A DNA stretch of 64,000 nt from Lysobacter firmicutimachus (GCF_037027445.1 NZ_JBANDL010000002.1:5092001-5156000), one strand, 5' to 3'; positions 8,377 to 17,423 are shown, numbered from the stretch's first letter. Numbers and translations are program-made. The notes: generated from the letters alone by a model not told the origin.

Positions 8377-9117
8377 ATGACTGCGACCGCGATGAAGACC
8401 CTCGGCCTGCTCGGCGGCATGAGCTGGGAATCGACCCTGCCGTACTACCGCCAGATCAACGAAACCGTGCGCGAACGCCTCGGCGGCCTGCATTCGGCGC
8501 GCCTGCTGCTGTACAGCGTCGACTTCGCCGAAGTCGAACGCCTGCAGCACGCCGGCGACTGGGTCGCGGCCGGCGCCCTGCTCGGCCGGGCCGCCTGCAG
8601 CCTGCGCGACGGCGGCGCGCAACTGCTGGTGATCTGCACCAACACCATGCACAAGGTCGCCGACGCGATCGAAGCCGCTTCGGGCTTGCCGCTGCTGCAC
8701 ATCGCCGACCCCACCGGCGCGGCGATCCGCGCCGCCGGGCTGAGCCGCGTCGGCCTGCTCGGCACGCGCTTCACCATGGAGCAGGATTTCTATCGCCGCC
8801 GCTTGGCCGAACGCCACGGCCTGGAGGTGATCGTGCCCGAGGCCGAGGCGCGCGAGCGCGTGCATCGGATCATCTACGACGAGCTGTGCCTGGGCCGGAT
8901 CCGCGACGAGTCGCGGCGCGAATACCAGGCCATCATCGCCGGCCTGGTCGCCCAGGGGGCGCAAGGCGTGATCCTGGGCTGCACCGAGATCGGCCTGCTG
9001 ATCGGCCCGGACGACGTCGCGGTTCCGCGCTTCGACACCGCCGCCTTGCACGCGCGCGCCGCGGCGCTGGCGGCGATCGGCCAGATCGATGGGAGGCAGG
9101 GGGGTGAGCTCGCTTGA
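8377..9117 (+). CDS. Aspartate/glutamate racemase-family protein
   Basis: 246 residues with the two-cysteine active site of the PLP-independent racemase family: CTNTMH (C87) and GCTEIG (C202), plus the glycine-rich N-terminal LGLLGGMSWEST and MEQDFY. It most resembles the YgeA-type amino-acid racemases. Which amino acid is used cannot be read from sequence. The start could be the ATG at 8377 or the one at 8392 (MKTLGLLGG), which matches relatives better; neither has a good ribosome site. Position directly after a peptidase gene suggests a role in amino-acid salvage. Confidence 0.85.
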   Translation: MTATAMKTLGLLGGMSWESTLPYYRQINETVRERLGGLHSARLLLYSVDFAEVERLQHAGDWVAAGALLGRAACSLRDGGAQLLVICTNTMHKVADAIEAASGLPLLHIADPTGAAIRAAGLSRVGLLGTRFTMEQDFYRRRLAERHGLEVIVPEAEARERVHRIIYDELCLGRIRDESRREYQAIIAGLVAQGAQGVILGCTEIGLLIGPDDVAVPRFDTAALHARAAALAAIGQIDGRQGGELA

Positions 9118-9211
9118 TTTCCCCGGTCCGCCCAGAACCGGGGCCGCATCGACTGGCCGCTGCGCGCGAATGCGGCCACACTGCTAACGACGCGACGCAA
9201 GGAGCCATCGC

Positions 9212-9730
9212 ATGAACGACAGCGCCAACCCCGGCTGGTGGAGCCGGCATTGGAAATGGGCGGTGCCGACCGGCTGCCTGAGCCTGATCCTGTTGGCCGG
9301 GCTGATGCTGGGCGCCCTGGTCGTGTTCGGCCTCGGCGGGCTGGGCGGGCTGATGAAGCCGGGCGAGCCCTTCCGCCACGCCGCCGGCCTGGCGCGCAAC
9401 GACCCGGCGGTGATCGCCGCGCTCGGCACGCCGCTGGATTCGGGCTGGATGCGCAGCGGCCGCTTCGACATGAACGACGATCGCGGCGAAGTCGACGCGG
9501 TGTTCCCGCTGCGCGGCCCCAAGGGCGAGGCCGAGGTGCATCTGCGCGGCGAACGCAGCGACGGCCGCTGGACTTACTCGCGCATCGAGGTCGAACTCGA
9601 CGACGGCCGCCGCATCGACTTGCTCGCGCCGCCGGCGCCGACCGCGCTTCCGCCGCAGGCGCCGGCCGCGGCCCCGCAAGACACCGCCACCGAAGAGCCC
9701 GAACCGGACGCCCCGGCGAGCGACCCCTGA
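9212..9730 (+). CDS. Coa1-like membrane protein (cytochrome oxidase assembly factor family)
   Basis: 172 residues. A tryptophan-rich cytoplasmic start (NPGWWSRHWKWAVPTGCLS) leads into one transmembrane helix (about 20-45). A domain with the pattern 'MKPGEPFRHAAGLARNDPAV...LGTPLDSGW...GEVDAVFPLRGPKGEAEVHL' follows, which matches the Coa1 superfamily found as short membrane proteins in many bacteria; the eukaryotic member assists cytochrome oxidase assembly, the bacterial function is unproven. A proline/alanine-rich acidic tail closes the protein. An AAGGAG ribosome site is well placed. The gene is convergent with the Lrp-type regulator. Confidence 0.75.
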   Translation: MNDSANPGWWSRHWKWAVPTGCLSLILLAGLMLGALVVFGLGGLGGLMKPGEPFRHAAGLARNDPAVIAALGTPLDSGWMRSGRFDMNDDRGEVDAVFPLRGPKGEAEVHLRGERSDGRWTYSRIEVELDDGRRIDLLAPPAPTALPPQAPAAAPQDTATEEPEPDAPASDP

Positions 9731-9737
9731 AACGCGC

Positions 9738-10214
9738 TCAGCGCGCCGGCAGCGGCAGGCCGCGGAAGGATTTGACCGTGCGCAGCACCAGGCTGGAATT
9801 GATGTCGGCGCCGCCGGCCTGGTTGAGCAGGCGATCGAGCAGGAAGCGCGACAGGTGGTCGAGGTCGCGCACCACGATCTGCAGCAGATAGTCCATGTCG
9901 CCGGTCAGCGCATAACAGGCGATCACCTCGTCCCAACTGCCGACGAATTCGGCGAAGGCGTTCACCGCCTCGCTGTCGTGGCGGCCCAGCCGCACCCGCA
10001 CGAAGGCCTGCAGGCCCAGGCCCAGGCGCTCGGGATCGACCTCGGCGCGGTAGCCGGCGATCACGCCCTCGCGTTCCAGCCGCTGCACCCGGCGCAGACA
10101 GGCCGAGGCCGACAGGTGCACGCGCTCGGCCAACTCGGCATTGGTCAGGCGGCCTTCGCGCTGCAGCTCGGCGAGCAGCACGATGTCGGTGCGGTCCAGT
10201 TCGATCGTGGCCAT
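9738..10214 (-). CDS. Lrp/AsnC-family transcriptional regulator
   Basis: 158 residues: N-terminal winged helix-turn-helix (LDRTDIVLLAELQREGRLTNAELAERVHLSASACLRRVQRLE, about 6-50) and a C-terminal RAM/ACT-like ligand domain (AFVRVRLGRHD, WDEVIACYALTGDMDYLLQIVVRDLDHLSRF). The family binds amino acids and controls nearby metabolic genes. It is divergent from phenylalanine 4-hydroxylase with 131 bases between starts that contain repeated TTGCGC/GCGCAA half-sites, so control of phhA and itself by an aromatic amino acid is a reasonable inference. The ATG at 10214 was chosen over an upstream in-frame codon because MATIELDRTD is the typical N-terminus. Confidence 0.92.
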   Translation of the reverse strand: MATIELDRTDIVLLAELQREGRLTNAELAERVHLSASACLRRVQRLEREGVIAGYRAEVDPERLGLGLQAFVRVRLGRHDSEAVNAFAEFVGSWDEVIACYALTGDMDYLLQIVVRDLDHLSRFLLDRLLNQAGGADINSSLVLRTVKSFRGLPLPAR

Positions 10215-10248
10215 TCGCTGCGCCCTTCGGCTGATTGACGCAACGATA

Positions 10249-10295
10249 TTGCGCCAATCCCGCCACAGCGCGCAACAACGCAAACCTATTGCGCC
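10249..10295. promoter_or_regulatory. Candidate Lrp-family operator between the regulator gene and phhA
   Basis: TTGCGC at 10249-10254, GCGCAA at 10270-10275 and TTGCGC at 10289-10294, with an extra CGCAA at 10279-10283, form alternating inverted half-sites; ATTGCGCC occurs twice, exactly 40 bp apart. Their position in the divergent promoter region fits an autoregulated Lrp-type operator (inference). Confidence 0.55.
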
Positions 10296-10345
10296 GACCC
10301 ACGGTTACAGTCGTAGCGTCCCCTTCGGGACGTACGGAGCGTTCC

Positions 10346-11242
10346 ATGGCCACTCAGTCCACCCCGCAGCGCGTCGAACACCAGCTCACCGACAAGGGCT
10401 ACGTCCCGGTCTATACCACCGCCGTGGTCGAGCAGCCGTGGGCTTCGTATTCGAGCCAGGACCATGCGGTGTGGGCGCAGTTGTTCGAGCGCCAGCAGCA
10501 GGTGCTGGTCGGCCGCGCCAGCGACGAGTTCCTGGCCGCCCAGCGCGCCATGCACATGAGCCCCGACCGAATCCCGAAGTTCGACGACCTCAACCGGGTA
10601 CTGCGCGCACACACCGGCTGGGAGCTGGTCGGCGTCGAAGGTCTGCTGCCCGAATTGACCTTTTTCGATCACCTGGCCAACCGCCGCTTCCCTGTGACCT
10701 GGTGGATCCGCCGCGCCGACCAAATCGACTACTTGTCCGAACCGGACCTGTTCCACGACCTGTTCGGCCACGTGCCGCTGCTGATGAACCCGGTGTTCGC
10801 CGACTACATGCAGGCCTACGGCCGCGGCGGGGTGAAAGCGCACGGCATCAACCCCGAAGCGCTGGTGCACCTGACCCGGCTGTACTGGTACACGGTCGAA
10901 TTCGGCCTGATCCGACAGGCCGACGGACTGCGCATCTACGGCAGCGGCATCGTCTCGTCCAAGAGCGAATCGATCCACTGCCTGGAATCGAACGCGCCGA
11001 ACCGGATCGGCTTCGATCTGGAGCGGATCATGCGCACCCGCTACCGCATCGACACTTTCCAGAAGACCTACTTCGTCATCGACAGCTTCGAACAGCTGAT
11101 GCAGGCGACGACCCCGGACTTCACCCCGATCTACGAACGCCTGGCCCGGCAGGACTCGATCCCGGCCGGCGAGGTGCTGCCCGACGACCGCGTGTTCAAC
11201 CGCGGCACCGGCGAGGGCTGGCTGGCGGACGGGGACGTCTGA
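10346..11242 (+). CDS. phhA: Phenylalanine 4-monooxygenase (phenylalanine hydroxylase)
   Basis: 298 residues, the usual length of bacterial single-domain phenylalanine hydroxylases. The iron ligands are visible: H137 and H142 in DLFHDLFGHVP and E185 in YTVEFGL. The enzyme uses a pterin cofactor, O2 and Fe(II) to turn phenylalanine into tyrosine, the first step of its breakdown. The ATG at 10346 follows a GGAGC ribosome site. An Lrp-type regulator gene is divergent and likely controls it. A paired REP structure follows the stop. No pterin carbinolamine dehydratase gene is adjacent. Confidence 0.96.
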   Translation: MATQSTPQRVEHQLTDKGYVPVYTTAVVEQPWASYSSQDHAVWAQLFERQQQVLVGRASDEFLAAQRAMHMSPDRIPKFDDLNRVLRAHTGWELVGVEGLLPELTFFDHLANRRFPVTWWIRRADQIDYLSEPDLFHDLFGHVPLLMNPVFADYMQAYGRGGVKAHGINPEALVHLTRLYWYTVEFGLIRQADGLRIYGSGIVSSKSESIHCLESNAPNRIGFDLERIMRTRYRIDTFQKTYFVIDSFEQLMQATTPDFTPIYERLARQDSIPAGEVLPDDRVFNRGTGEGWLADGDV

Positions 11243-11286
11243 GCGTAGCGATCCCGCCGCGTTTCCCAGCGACATGAACCGCTCCT

Positions 11287-11444
11287 TGTAGGAGCGGCGT
11301 AAGCCGCGACCGCCGAAGCGACATCGCGCCCTGTCCGTCATCGAGGCCAGCGCTACGATTTTGTTCGCCGATACCGCATGACCGTCTTCGGCCACTGCGC
11401 TCGCGACCACCGCTGCGCTGGTCGCGGCTTACGCCGCTCCTACA
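11287..11444. repeat. Pair of REP elements in perfect inverted orientation
   Basis: The 24-bp element TGTAGGAGCGGCGT...GCCGCGAC at 11287-11310 is repeated as its exact reverse complement at 11421-11444, about 110 bases apart. Such head-to-head REP pairs (BIME-like) can fold into a long stem; here it sits between the convergent ends of phhA and the FAD-binding protein gene and may act on both transcripts. Confidence 0.85.
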
Positions 11445-11476
11445 GGCGGACGGCGGCGCGATGTGGCGGCATGGCG

Positions 11477-12865
11477 TCAGCCGGCCACGGCCAAAGGCTT
11501 CGCGCCGGCGCGCGCGATCGAGGCGGTCGCCAGCAACTCGCCGGCCAGTTCGCGAGCCGCTTGGCGCAACTCCGGCACCGCGGTGATCTCCCAACGCTGC
11601 GCGCGCAGCAAAGGGCCGATCGCGTACAAGCCCCTCACCGCGCCGCCCTGGGCGTCCAGGACTTCGAAGCGGTCGGAGGCGCGCAGCCCCAGACCCAGCG
11701 GGTCGGCCGCGACCAGGCCCGATTCGCGCAGGTGCGCGATCAAGGGGTGGGTGGTGCGCTCGATGTCGGTGTCCAGGCCGGTGGCGCGGATCAGCACGTC
11801 GTAACGCTCCTGCAGCAGGGCGTCGTCGCCGCGCTCGCGGATCAGCACGTCGACCGAATCGGCGCCGCGGCGCGCGCGCACCAGGCGGCCGGCGCGGATG
11901 CGCAGGCGGCCGTGTTCGCGCAGGCGCAGCAGTTCCTCGGCCAGTTGCGGCGCGATCCGATGGCGTGCCGCCTCCCAGTACGAACGCAGGTGACGCAGGA
12001 AGCTGCCGCGCTGCGCCAAGGGCATGCCGCGCCAGAACGCCTGCAGGTGCGGACGCAGCGCGTCGACCAGACTGCGCCAGTCGTCGACCACCGGCATCAG
12101 ACTGCGCAGCGCGCGCGACAGTGCGCGCGGTGCGTGCGTTTGCAGCGCCTGCAGCACCGTCGGCGGCAAGGCGATCGGCGGCGGCGGGTACTCGCCGTGG
12201 GCTCGCGGCAGCAGGCCGTGCCGCGACAAAGCGACGATCGGACCGCGGTGGCCGCGGCGGTGCAAGGTCACGACCACGTCGGCCATGGTCAGGCCGGTGC
12301 CGACGATCAGCAGGCGCGCGTCCGGGTCGATCGCATCGATGGCACCGTCCTGCCATGGCCAGCCCAGGTAACTGGAATGGATCGCCAACCTCGGCCCGAC
12401 GCCCGCCAGCGGCTGCGGCGGCAGCGCGCCGACCGCGAGCACGACCTTGTCGCTGAGGAAATCGCTGCCGTCGGCGAGGTGGATGCGTAAACCCGAGGCC
12501 GCGCGTTCCACCGCCACCGCTTCCTGACGGATCTGGTTGAACGCCGCCGCACTGCCGGCCAGCGCGGCCTGCAGCTGCGCATGCAGGTATTCGCCGTACA
12601 ACAACCGCGGCAGATAGCTGCTGCGCGCGCGATCGGTGAGGTTGAGCCAGTCGGCGAAGCCGCCGGGATGGTCGGGTGTCGCGCCCAGTTCGCTGGCGCG
12701 CACGTTGAGCAGGTGCTCCGGGCGCGCTTCGCCGTAAGCCACGCCGCGGCCGTAGCTCTCGCCGATGCCGACCAGGCACAGCTCCACGCCCGGCCCCGCC
12801 TGTCCGACCAGTTCGCGCGCCAAGGCGCTGCCGCTGAAACCCGCTCCGACGATGGTGATGCGCAT
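11477..12865 (-). CDS. FAD/NAD(P)-binding oxidoreductase-like protein
   Basis: 462 residues. The N-terminus holds the FAD-binding Rossmann motif (ITIVGAGFSGSALA) followed by GIGESYGRGVAYG and HLLNVRASELG, the signature of the FAD-NAD(P)-binding family related to hydroxyacylglutathione/pyridine nucleotide oxidoreductases of unknown substrate (NAD_binding_9 type). A second nucleotide motif, LLIVGTGLTMADV, appears near 190. The C-terminal part carries RATGLDTDIERTTHPL and a final GLYAIGPLLRAQRWEITAVPELR segment typical of the same family. The biochemical reaction is not known. It is monocistronic on this strand, convergent with phhA. Confidence 0.82.
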   Translation of the reverse strand: MRITIVGAGFSGSALARELVGQAGPGVELCLVGIGESYGRGVAYGEARPEHLLNVRASELGATPDHPGGFADWLNLTDRARSSYLPRLLYGEYLHAQLQAALAGSAAAFNQIRQEAVAVERAASGLRIHLADGSDFLSDKVVLAVGALPPQPLAGVGPRLAIHSSYLGWPWQDGAIDAIDPDARLLIVGTGLTMADVVVTLHRRGHRGPIVALSRHGLLPRAHGEYPPPPIALPPTVLQALQTHAPRALSRALRSLMPVVDDWRSLVDALRPHLQAFWRGMPLAQRGSFLRHLRSYWEAARHRIAPQLAEELLRLREHGRLRIRAGRLVRARRGADSVDVLIRERGDDALLQERYDVLIRATGLDTDIERTTHPLIAHLRESGLVAADPLGLGLRASDRFEVLDAQGGAVRGLYAIGPLLRAQRWEITAVPELRQAARELAGELLATASIARAGAKPLAVAG

Positions 12866-13090
12866 GCCGCCCCCGCTCGTATGTGAGGAGGCTCCGTTCT
12901 AGTGGATCGCGTACGTCGCTGCGTAAAGCGGCGGTTACCGGTTCGTAAATCGGCGCGGACGATGCGGAACCTCGTCATGGCGACACGGCATGAGCGCGGT
13001 CGCCGAATTGCAATGAGGGTCGCAGTGCGGCTTTTTCCGGCGCGGATCGCATCGCGTCGGCCCGCATCGCAACGGTGCGCCGAAGCCTGT

Positions 13091-13211
13091 GGATCCGCGC
13101 TTTCGTGGGGACGACGGTCGAAGGCGACGCGGCGACGCCCACGGCCACCTCGGTTATGGGTGGAAGACCGCCGCGCCTCCCCTACCGTCCTCCCCGCGAA
13201 AGCGCGGACCC
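13091..13211. repeat. Long imperfect inverted repeat in a 413-base gene-free gap
   Basis: GGATCCGCGCTTTCGTGGGG... (27 bases, 13091-13117) pairs with 13185-13211 (24 of 27 positions), 67 bases apart. The arms contain the CCCGCGAAAGCGCGGACCC type sequence often seen as dispersed repeats in Xanthomonadaceae. The whole gap 12866-13278 otherwise shows no gene; it must hold the promoter of the FAD-binding protein gene near its left end. Confidence 0.75.
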
Positions 13212-13278
13212 AGAGCTTCATCCAGGCATCGCCCCGAAGTCCGCCGCCATGCGGGCGACGGACGTCGAGCAGAGGCGA

Positions 13279-14655
13279 TCACTTCGGCTGCGCCAGCACC
13301 TGCGCCGATCCGTACGGGGCATGATCCAGCGCGCCGCGCTTGATCCAGTCCAGCTGCATGCGGAAGTAGCCGTCGGCGACCCGAGTGTGCTGGCGCTCGC
13401 CCTTGGCGTCGACGTCGAACTCCAGCATGCCGTGGTCGGCGGCCGGAAACACCGCGGTGGTGATCGGCCGGCCCTCGCCGGCCAGGCCGACCAGGCGCTT
13501 CTGGGTTTCGTCCGACGGCGCTTCCAGGTCGGAACCGCCGACGATCCACAGCTGCGGCGCGCGCAGCCCGCGCAGCACCGGCATCGGGTCGTAGTCCCAG
13601 CTCACGTCGACGTCCTGCTTGGCCAGCTCGGCCAGCACTTCGGCGCGGGTCTTGTTGATCACCAGGCCGGTGTATTCGCCCTTCAGCGCCTTCCACCACG
13701 GCTGCTCGCCGTACTTGGCGCGCAGCGCGGCCAGTTCGTCCCAGCCGCGCTGGCCGTCGCTGGAGGCGATCAGTCCGGTGACGTCGGAGACTTCGCGCGC
13801 CTTGGCCAGGGTGTCGGCATCGCCGAAGCCGGCCGCGCGCAGGTCCATCGCGACCTGGTCGCGGTCTTCGGCCAGCACGCCGTCGGCCAGACCGAAGCCG
13901 ACCACGACGAACTCGGCCTGCGGCTCCTTGCTCGCCGCCAGCGGCGCGACCCAGCCGCCCTGGCTGCCGCCCTGGAAGCCGGTGCGGCCGGCGCGCGCGC
14001 CGGCCAGACGCTTGGCCTCGCGCAGCGCCGCCGCGGCGTCGTCGGACAGTTGATAGAAATTCTGGTTGTACTTGCCGGTCGAGCCGCCGGTGCCGCGCTT
14101 GTCGTAAACGAACACGCCGACGCCGTTGGCCGGGAACAGATTCTGCAGGTGGTACAGGTCGACCCCCGAGTAGTTCTCGGACCCGTGCACCAGCACCACC
14201 AGCGGCACCTTGTCGCGCCCTTCCGGCAGCACCAGGCGGCCGCGCAGCTCGACGCCGTTGCCCTGGAAGCGGGTCTCGCGGATGTCGAAGCGCAGCTTCC
14301 GGCCGGCGTGGCCGTCGTAGCGGATGCGGCCCTGCGCGCAGTCGCCGAACGACACCGCGACGCCGTCGGGCCGATCGGTCCAGCCGCGGGTGCTGGTCCA
14401 GGCGCCATCGCGCTGGGTCAGCTTGCCGGTGCGGCCGTCCATCAGGCGCCAGCGCAGCGTGCCGGGCGTGGCGACCGCGCCGATGTCGACCACGCGGCCG
14501 TCGTCCAGGCGATAGGCGCCGGCGTGGCAGCGCGCCGGATCGGCGGCCGGGGCCGGTTCGGCGGCGTGGACCGCGCCGACGCCGGCGATCAGGGCCAGGG
14601 ACAATGCGGCGCGGCGGAAGACGGCAGCGCGGGGCTGGGGGCGGCGGTCGGTCAT
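13279..14655 (-). CDS. Exported alpha/beta hydrolase (S9/dienelactone-hydrolase-like)
   Basis: 458 residues with a signal peptide (ALSLALIAGVGAVHAAE). An N-terminal beta-rich domain (about 40-130) precedes an alpha/beta-hydrolase fold: oxyanion strand LVVLVHGSEN, nucleophile elbow GGSQGGW (Ser231), acid VGGSDLEAP and histidine PAADHGM. These give a complete Ser-Asp-His triad. The order and the N-terminal add-on match periplasmic esterase/acyl-peptidase-like hydrolases of unknown substrate. The ATG at 14655 immediately precedes the signal peptide. The following gap (14656-14792) separates it from a membrane-protein gene on the same strand, possibly one transcript. Confidence 0.85.
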   Translation of the reverse strand: MTDRRPQPRAAVFRRAALSLALIAGVGAVHAAEPAPAADPARCHAGAYRLDDGRVVDIGAVATPGTLRWRLMDGRTGKLTQRDGAWTSTRGWTDRPDGVAVSFGDCAQGRIRYDGHAGRKLRFDIRETRFQGNGVELRGRLVLPEGRDKVPLVVLVHGSENYSGVDLYHLQNLFPANGVGVFVYDKRGTGGSTGKYNQNFYQLSDDAAAALREAKRLAGARAGRTGFQGGSQGGWVAPLAASKEPQAEFVVVGFGLADGVLAEDRDQVAMDLRAAGFGDADTLAKAREVSDVTGLIASSDGQRGWDELAALRAKYGEQPWWKALKGEYTGLVINKTRAEVLAELAKQDVDVSWDYDPMPVLRGLRAPQLWIVGGSDLEAPSDETQKRLVGLAGEGRPITTAVFPAADHGMLEFDVDAKGERQHTRVADGYFRMQLDWIKRGALDHAPYGSAQVLAQPK

Positions 14656-14792
14656 GGAGCGGTTTCCGCTAGGAGTTATCCGATCGGATGCGCGCATGCG
14701 GGGCGCGGTTGCAATCCGAGCGCGTCGCCGGCCCTCAACCGGCGACACTTTCTTTTTCGTCGCGGCTGTGATTTTCGCATCCAGGTCGCAGT

Positions 14793-15503
14793 TCAACCGG
14801 TCTGCGCTTGCGCTCGCATCGCCGTCGCCTGCGGCGCGCGCCAACGGCGGTCGAACCAGAGCTTGGCGCCGATCGCGACCGCCAGCGGGCCGAACCAGGC
14901 CGCGTAGTGCAGGGCGGCGCCGTCGATCGCCGGAAACAGCCGCGGCAGGCCGATGCCGAGGAAGGCGATGTGGGTGGCGATGCCGTTGCCGATCATCGCG
15001 GTGTAGTGCTCGATCAGCCACCAACGCGGCCGCGCGGCCAAGCGCTCGCGGCGCAGGCGCTTGAGCAGCAGATCGGCGCCGATGAACAGCCCGATGCTGG
15101 AGAAGCCGGTCAGCAGCGGCGCGCCGACGCGCAGGCCCAGCGCCAGGATCGCCGCACCCGACAGCAGCGACAAGCCCGCCAGGGCCACGTACGCCGGCCC
15201 GGTGTAGCGGCGCACGTCGCGCTTGTCGGCGATCGCGCGCCAACCGGTCCACACGCCGGTCGCGGTGATGACCAGCAGATAGCCGAGAAAGGCGGCGGTG
15301 ACGGGATGGCCTTGCTCGAGCTTGTAGGCCGCCATCGGCACGCCGGTGATCAGGATGCCGGTCATCGCCGACAGGAAGATCTGCCCGGCGCGACGATGCA
15401 GGGGACTGCCCTTGCGCGCCAGGCCGGCGCTCCAGAAGCCGATCAGCGCGATCACGCCGACGGCGATGTGCAGGGTCTTGATCCAATCGTAAACGGACAA
15501 CAT
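14793..15503 (-). CDS. Multi-pass membrane protein (DUF2306-like)
   Basis: 236 residues with about seven hydrophobic helices. Conserved-looking histidines sit at helix ends (KTLHIAVGVIALIGFW, SPLHRRAGQIFLSAM, LIEHYTAMIGNGIATHIAF), as in DUF2306-type membrane proteins and heme-binding quinol-associated families. I cannot assign a function. The ATG at 15503 was preferred to an upstream in-frame codon because the first helix begins right after it. It is divergent from the two-component kinase gene. Confidence 0.7.
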   Translation of the reverse strand: MLSVYDWIKTLHIAVGVIALIGFWSAGLARKGSPLHRRAGQIFLSAMTGILITGVPMAAYKLEQGHPVTAAFLGYLLVITATGVWTGWRAIADKRDVRRYTGPAYVALAGLSLLSGAAILALGLRVGAPLLTGFSSIGLFIGADLLLKRLRRERLAARPRWWLIEHYTAMIGNGIATHIAFLGIGLPRLFPAIDGAALHYAAWFGPLAVAIGAKLWFDRRWRAPQATAMRAQAQTG

Positions 15504-15669
15504 GGCGGCGGCTCCGGTAAGGCGCCCGGCGATGGCAGTGGGCGCATCGCCATGCTGCGCCGCGGCCCGCACCGGCACAGGGGCCAGGAGTCGGCAATCG
15601 ACCCTGCCGGAAGTCACTTTCTGCGTCGCGGCCATTGCCTGCGCGCGACGCGACGCGCAGCATCCGGCC

Positions 15670-16776
15670 ATGCCCGGCCGTCTGCGCTCGCTGCTGCAAC
15701 CCCTGAACCTGCCCGCCGTGCTGACCTGGCTGGCGGTGCTGCTGTCGCTGCGCTACGACAACGATGCCGAACGCGGTGCGCAATGGCTGGCGATGGCGTT
15801 GTTCCTGGCCTGCTTCCTCGGCCACGACCTGCTGCCGCCGTCGCGGCCGCGCTGGCGGGCGTGGCTGTTCGTGCCGGAATGCCTGAGCGCGCTGGCGGTG
15901 AGCTGGCTGGCGCCGACCGGCGGCACCGCGCCGGCCTTGCTGGTGATCGTCGCCGCGCACCTGGCCCTGGCCCTGCCGCCGCGACCGGTGCTGCTGATCG
16001 CGCTGCTGCTCAACCTGGCTCTGTACCTGATCCTGCGCCACGCCGGCCACGGCGCGCCCTTCATCGTCACCCTGATCTTCGCCGGCTTCCAGAGCTTCGC
16101 CGCGCTGGTCGCGCACTACGCGCGCAGCGCCGAGCAGACCCGCGACCGTCTGGCCCTGGTCAATGCCGACCTGCTCGCCACCCGTGCCCTGCTCGCCGAC
16201 AGCGCGCGCGACGCCGAGCGCCTGCGGGTCGCACGCGAGCTGCACGACGTCGCCGGGCACACGCTCACCGCGATGACCTTGAACCTGCGCGCGGTCGCCG
16301 CCGAACCCGAGCTCGGCCAACGCCGTGAAGTGCAGCTGGCCCAGCGACTGGCCGGCGAACTGTTGGGCGACATCCGCAACGTGGTCCAGGCGCTGCGCGA
16401 TGCGCGCGGGCTGGACTTGGCGACCGCCTTGCGCGCGCTCGCCGCACCGCTGCCGAAGCCGACGCTGGAGCTGGACATCGATCCGCGCCTGCACCTGACC
16501 GACCCGGCCCTGGCCGAGACTCTGCTGCGGCTGGTGCAAGAGGCGCTGACCAACAGCGCGCGCCATGCCGACGCCGAACGGGTGCGGGTCGAGATCCGCG
16601 CCGAACCTGACCGCTTGCGGGTGGCGATCGAAGACGACGGCCGGGTGCGCGGCGCGTTGCGCGAGGGCAACGGCCTGACCGGCATGCGCGAACGCATCGC
16701 CGCGCTGGGCGGCCGCCTGCAACTGGCCACCAACGCGCGCGGCGCGCTGCGCATCGAGGCGGACCTGCCGATATGA
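15670..16776 (+). CDS. NarL-type sensor histidine kinase
   Basis: 368 residues. Five or six N-terminal membrane helices (about 12-150) replace a periplasmic sensor; then a HisKA_3 dimerisation domain with the phospho-acceptor in ARELHDVAGHTLT (His192), and an HATPase region with QEALTNSARHA (N box) and GLTGMRERIAALGG (G box). This architecture (multi-TM sensor plus HisKA_3) is that of DesK/LiaS-like kinases that sense membrane state. The stop overlaps the start of the response-regulator gene (ATGA), so the pair is translationally coupled. Confidence 0.93.
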   Translation: MPGRLRSLLQPLNLPAVLTWLAVLLSLRYDNDAERGAQWLAMALFLACFLGHDLLPPSRPRWRAWLFVPECLSALAVSWLAPTGGTAPALLVIVAAHLALALPPRPVLLIALLLNLALYLILRHAGHGAPFIVTLIFAGFQSFAALVAHYARSAEQTRDRLALVNADLLATRALLADSARDAERLRVARELHDVAGHTLTAMTLNLRAVAAEPELGQRREVQLAQRLAGELLGDIRNVVQALRDARGLDLATALRALAAPLPKPTLELDIDPRLHLTDPALAETLLRLVQEALTNSARHADAERVRVEIRAEPDRLRVAIEDDGRVRGALREGNGLTGMRERIAALGGRLQLATNARGALRIEADLPI

Positions 16777-17423
16777 CTCCCACCATGCAGCGCGCGCCGA
16801 TCCGGCTGGCCCTGGCCGACGATCAGATGCTGGTCCGCGCCGGCCTGCGCGCCCTGCTCGAACGCCTGGGCCTGCAGATCGCGTTCGAGGCCGACGACGG
16901 CCAGGCCTTGCTCGACCGCCTCGCCGACACGCCGGTCGACGTGATCCTCAGCGACATCCGCATGCCCGGCCTGGACGGCATCGACGCCCTGCGGCGGCTG
17001 CGCGAGCGCGGCGACGCGACCCCGATGTTGTTGCTGACCACCTTCGACGACAGCGACCTGCTGCTGCGCGCGACCGAAGCCGGCGCGCAAGGCTTCCTGC
17101 TCAAGGACGCCGCACCGGAAGACCTGCGCGATGCTATCGCCCGGGTCGCCGCTGGCGAAACCCTGCTGCAGCCGGTCAGCACCGAACCGGTGCGGGCCCG
17201 CTACCGCTACCACGCCGACGACGCCCCGCGCGCCTTGTTCAGCGAACGCGAGGTTTCGGTGCTGCGACTGATGGCCGGCGGCTACTCCAACAAGGAAATC
17301 GCCCGCGCCATGTTCCTGGCCGAGGGCACGGTCAAGAACTACGTCTCGACGATCCTGGAAAAGCTCGACACCCGCGATCGCACCCGCGCGGTGTTGAAGG
17401 CGATTACCTTGCGGGTGATTTGA
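16773..17423 (+). CDS. NarL/FixJ-family response regulator
   Basis: 216 residues: receiver domain with acidic pair DD (16-17), phospho-acceptor D61 in LSDIRMPG, Thr in LLTTFDD and K111 in LLKDAAP; then a LuxR-type helix-turn-helix (FSEREVSVLRLMAGGYSNKEIARAMFLAEGTVKNYVSTILEKL). It is the partner of the kinase whose 3' end it overlaps by four bases. The alternative ATG at 16785 is less likely given the coupling. Target genes are not evident; no other gene lies in the same transcript before the repeat-filled gap. Confidence 0.95.
   Translation: MTPTMQRAPIRLALADDQMLVRAGLRALLERLGLQIAFEADDGQALLDRLADTPVDVILSDIRMPGLDGIDALRRLRERGDATPMLLLTTFDDSDLLLRATEAGAQGFLLKDAAPEDLRDAIARVAAGETLLQPVSTEPVRARYRYHADDAPRALFSEREVSVLRLMAGGYSNKEIARAMFLAEGTVKNYVSTILEKLDTRDRTRAVLKAITLRVI

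Noticed and set aside
13279..16722. 1147-aa minus-strand reading frame spanning two real genes
   Set aside because: Only the part from 14655 down looks like protein; the rest is arginine/alanine-rich shadow opposite the kinase gene in high-GC DNA.
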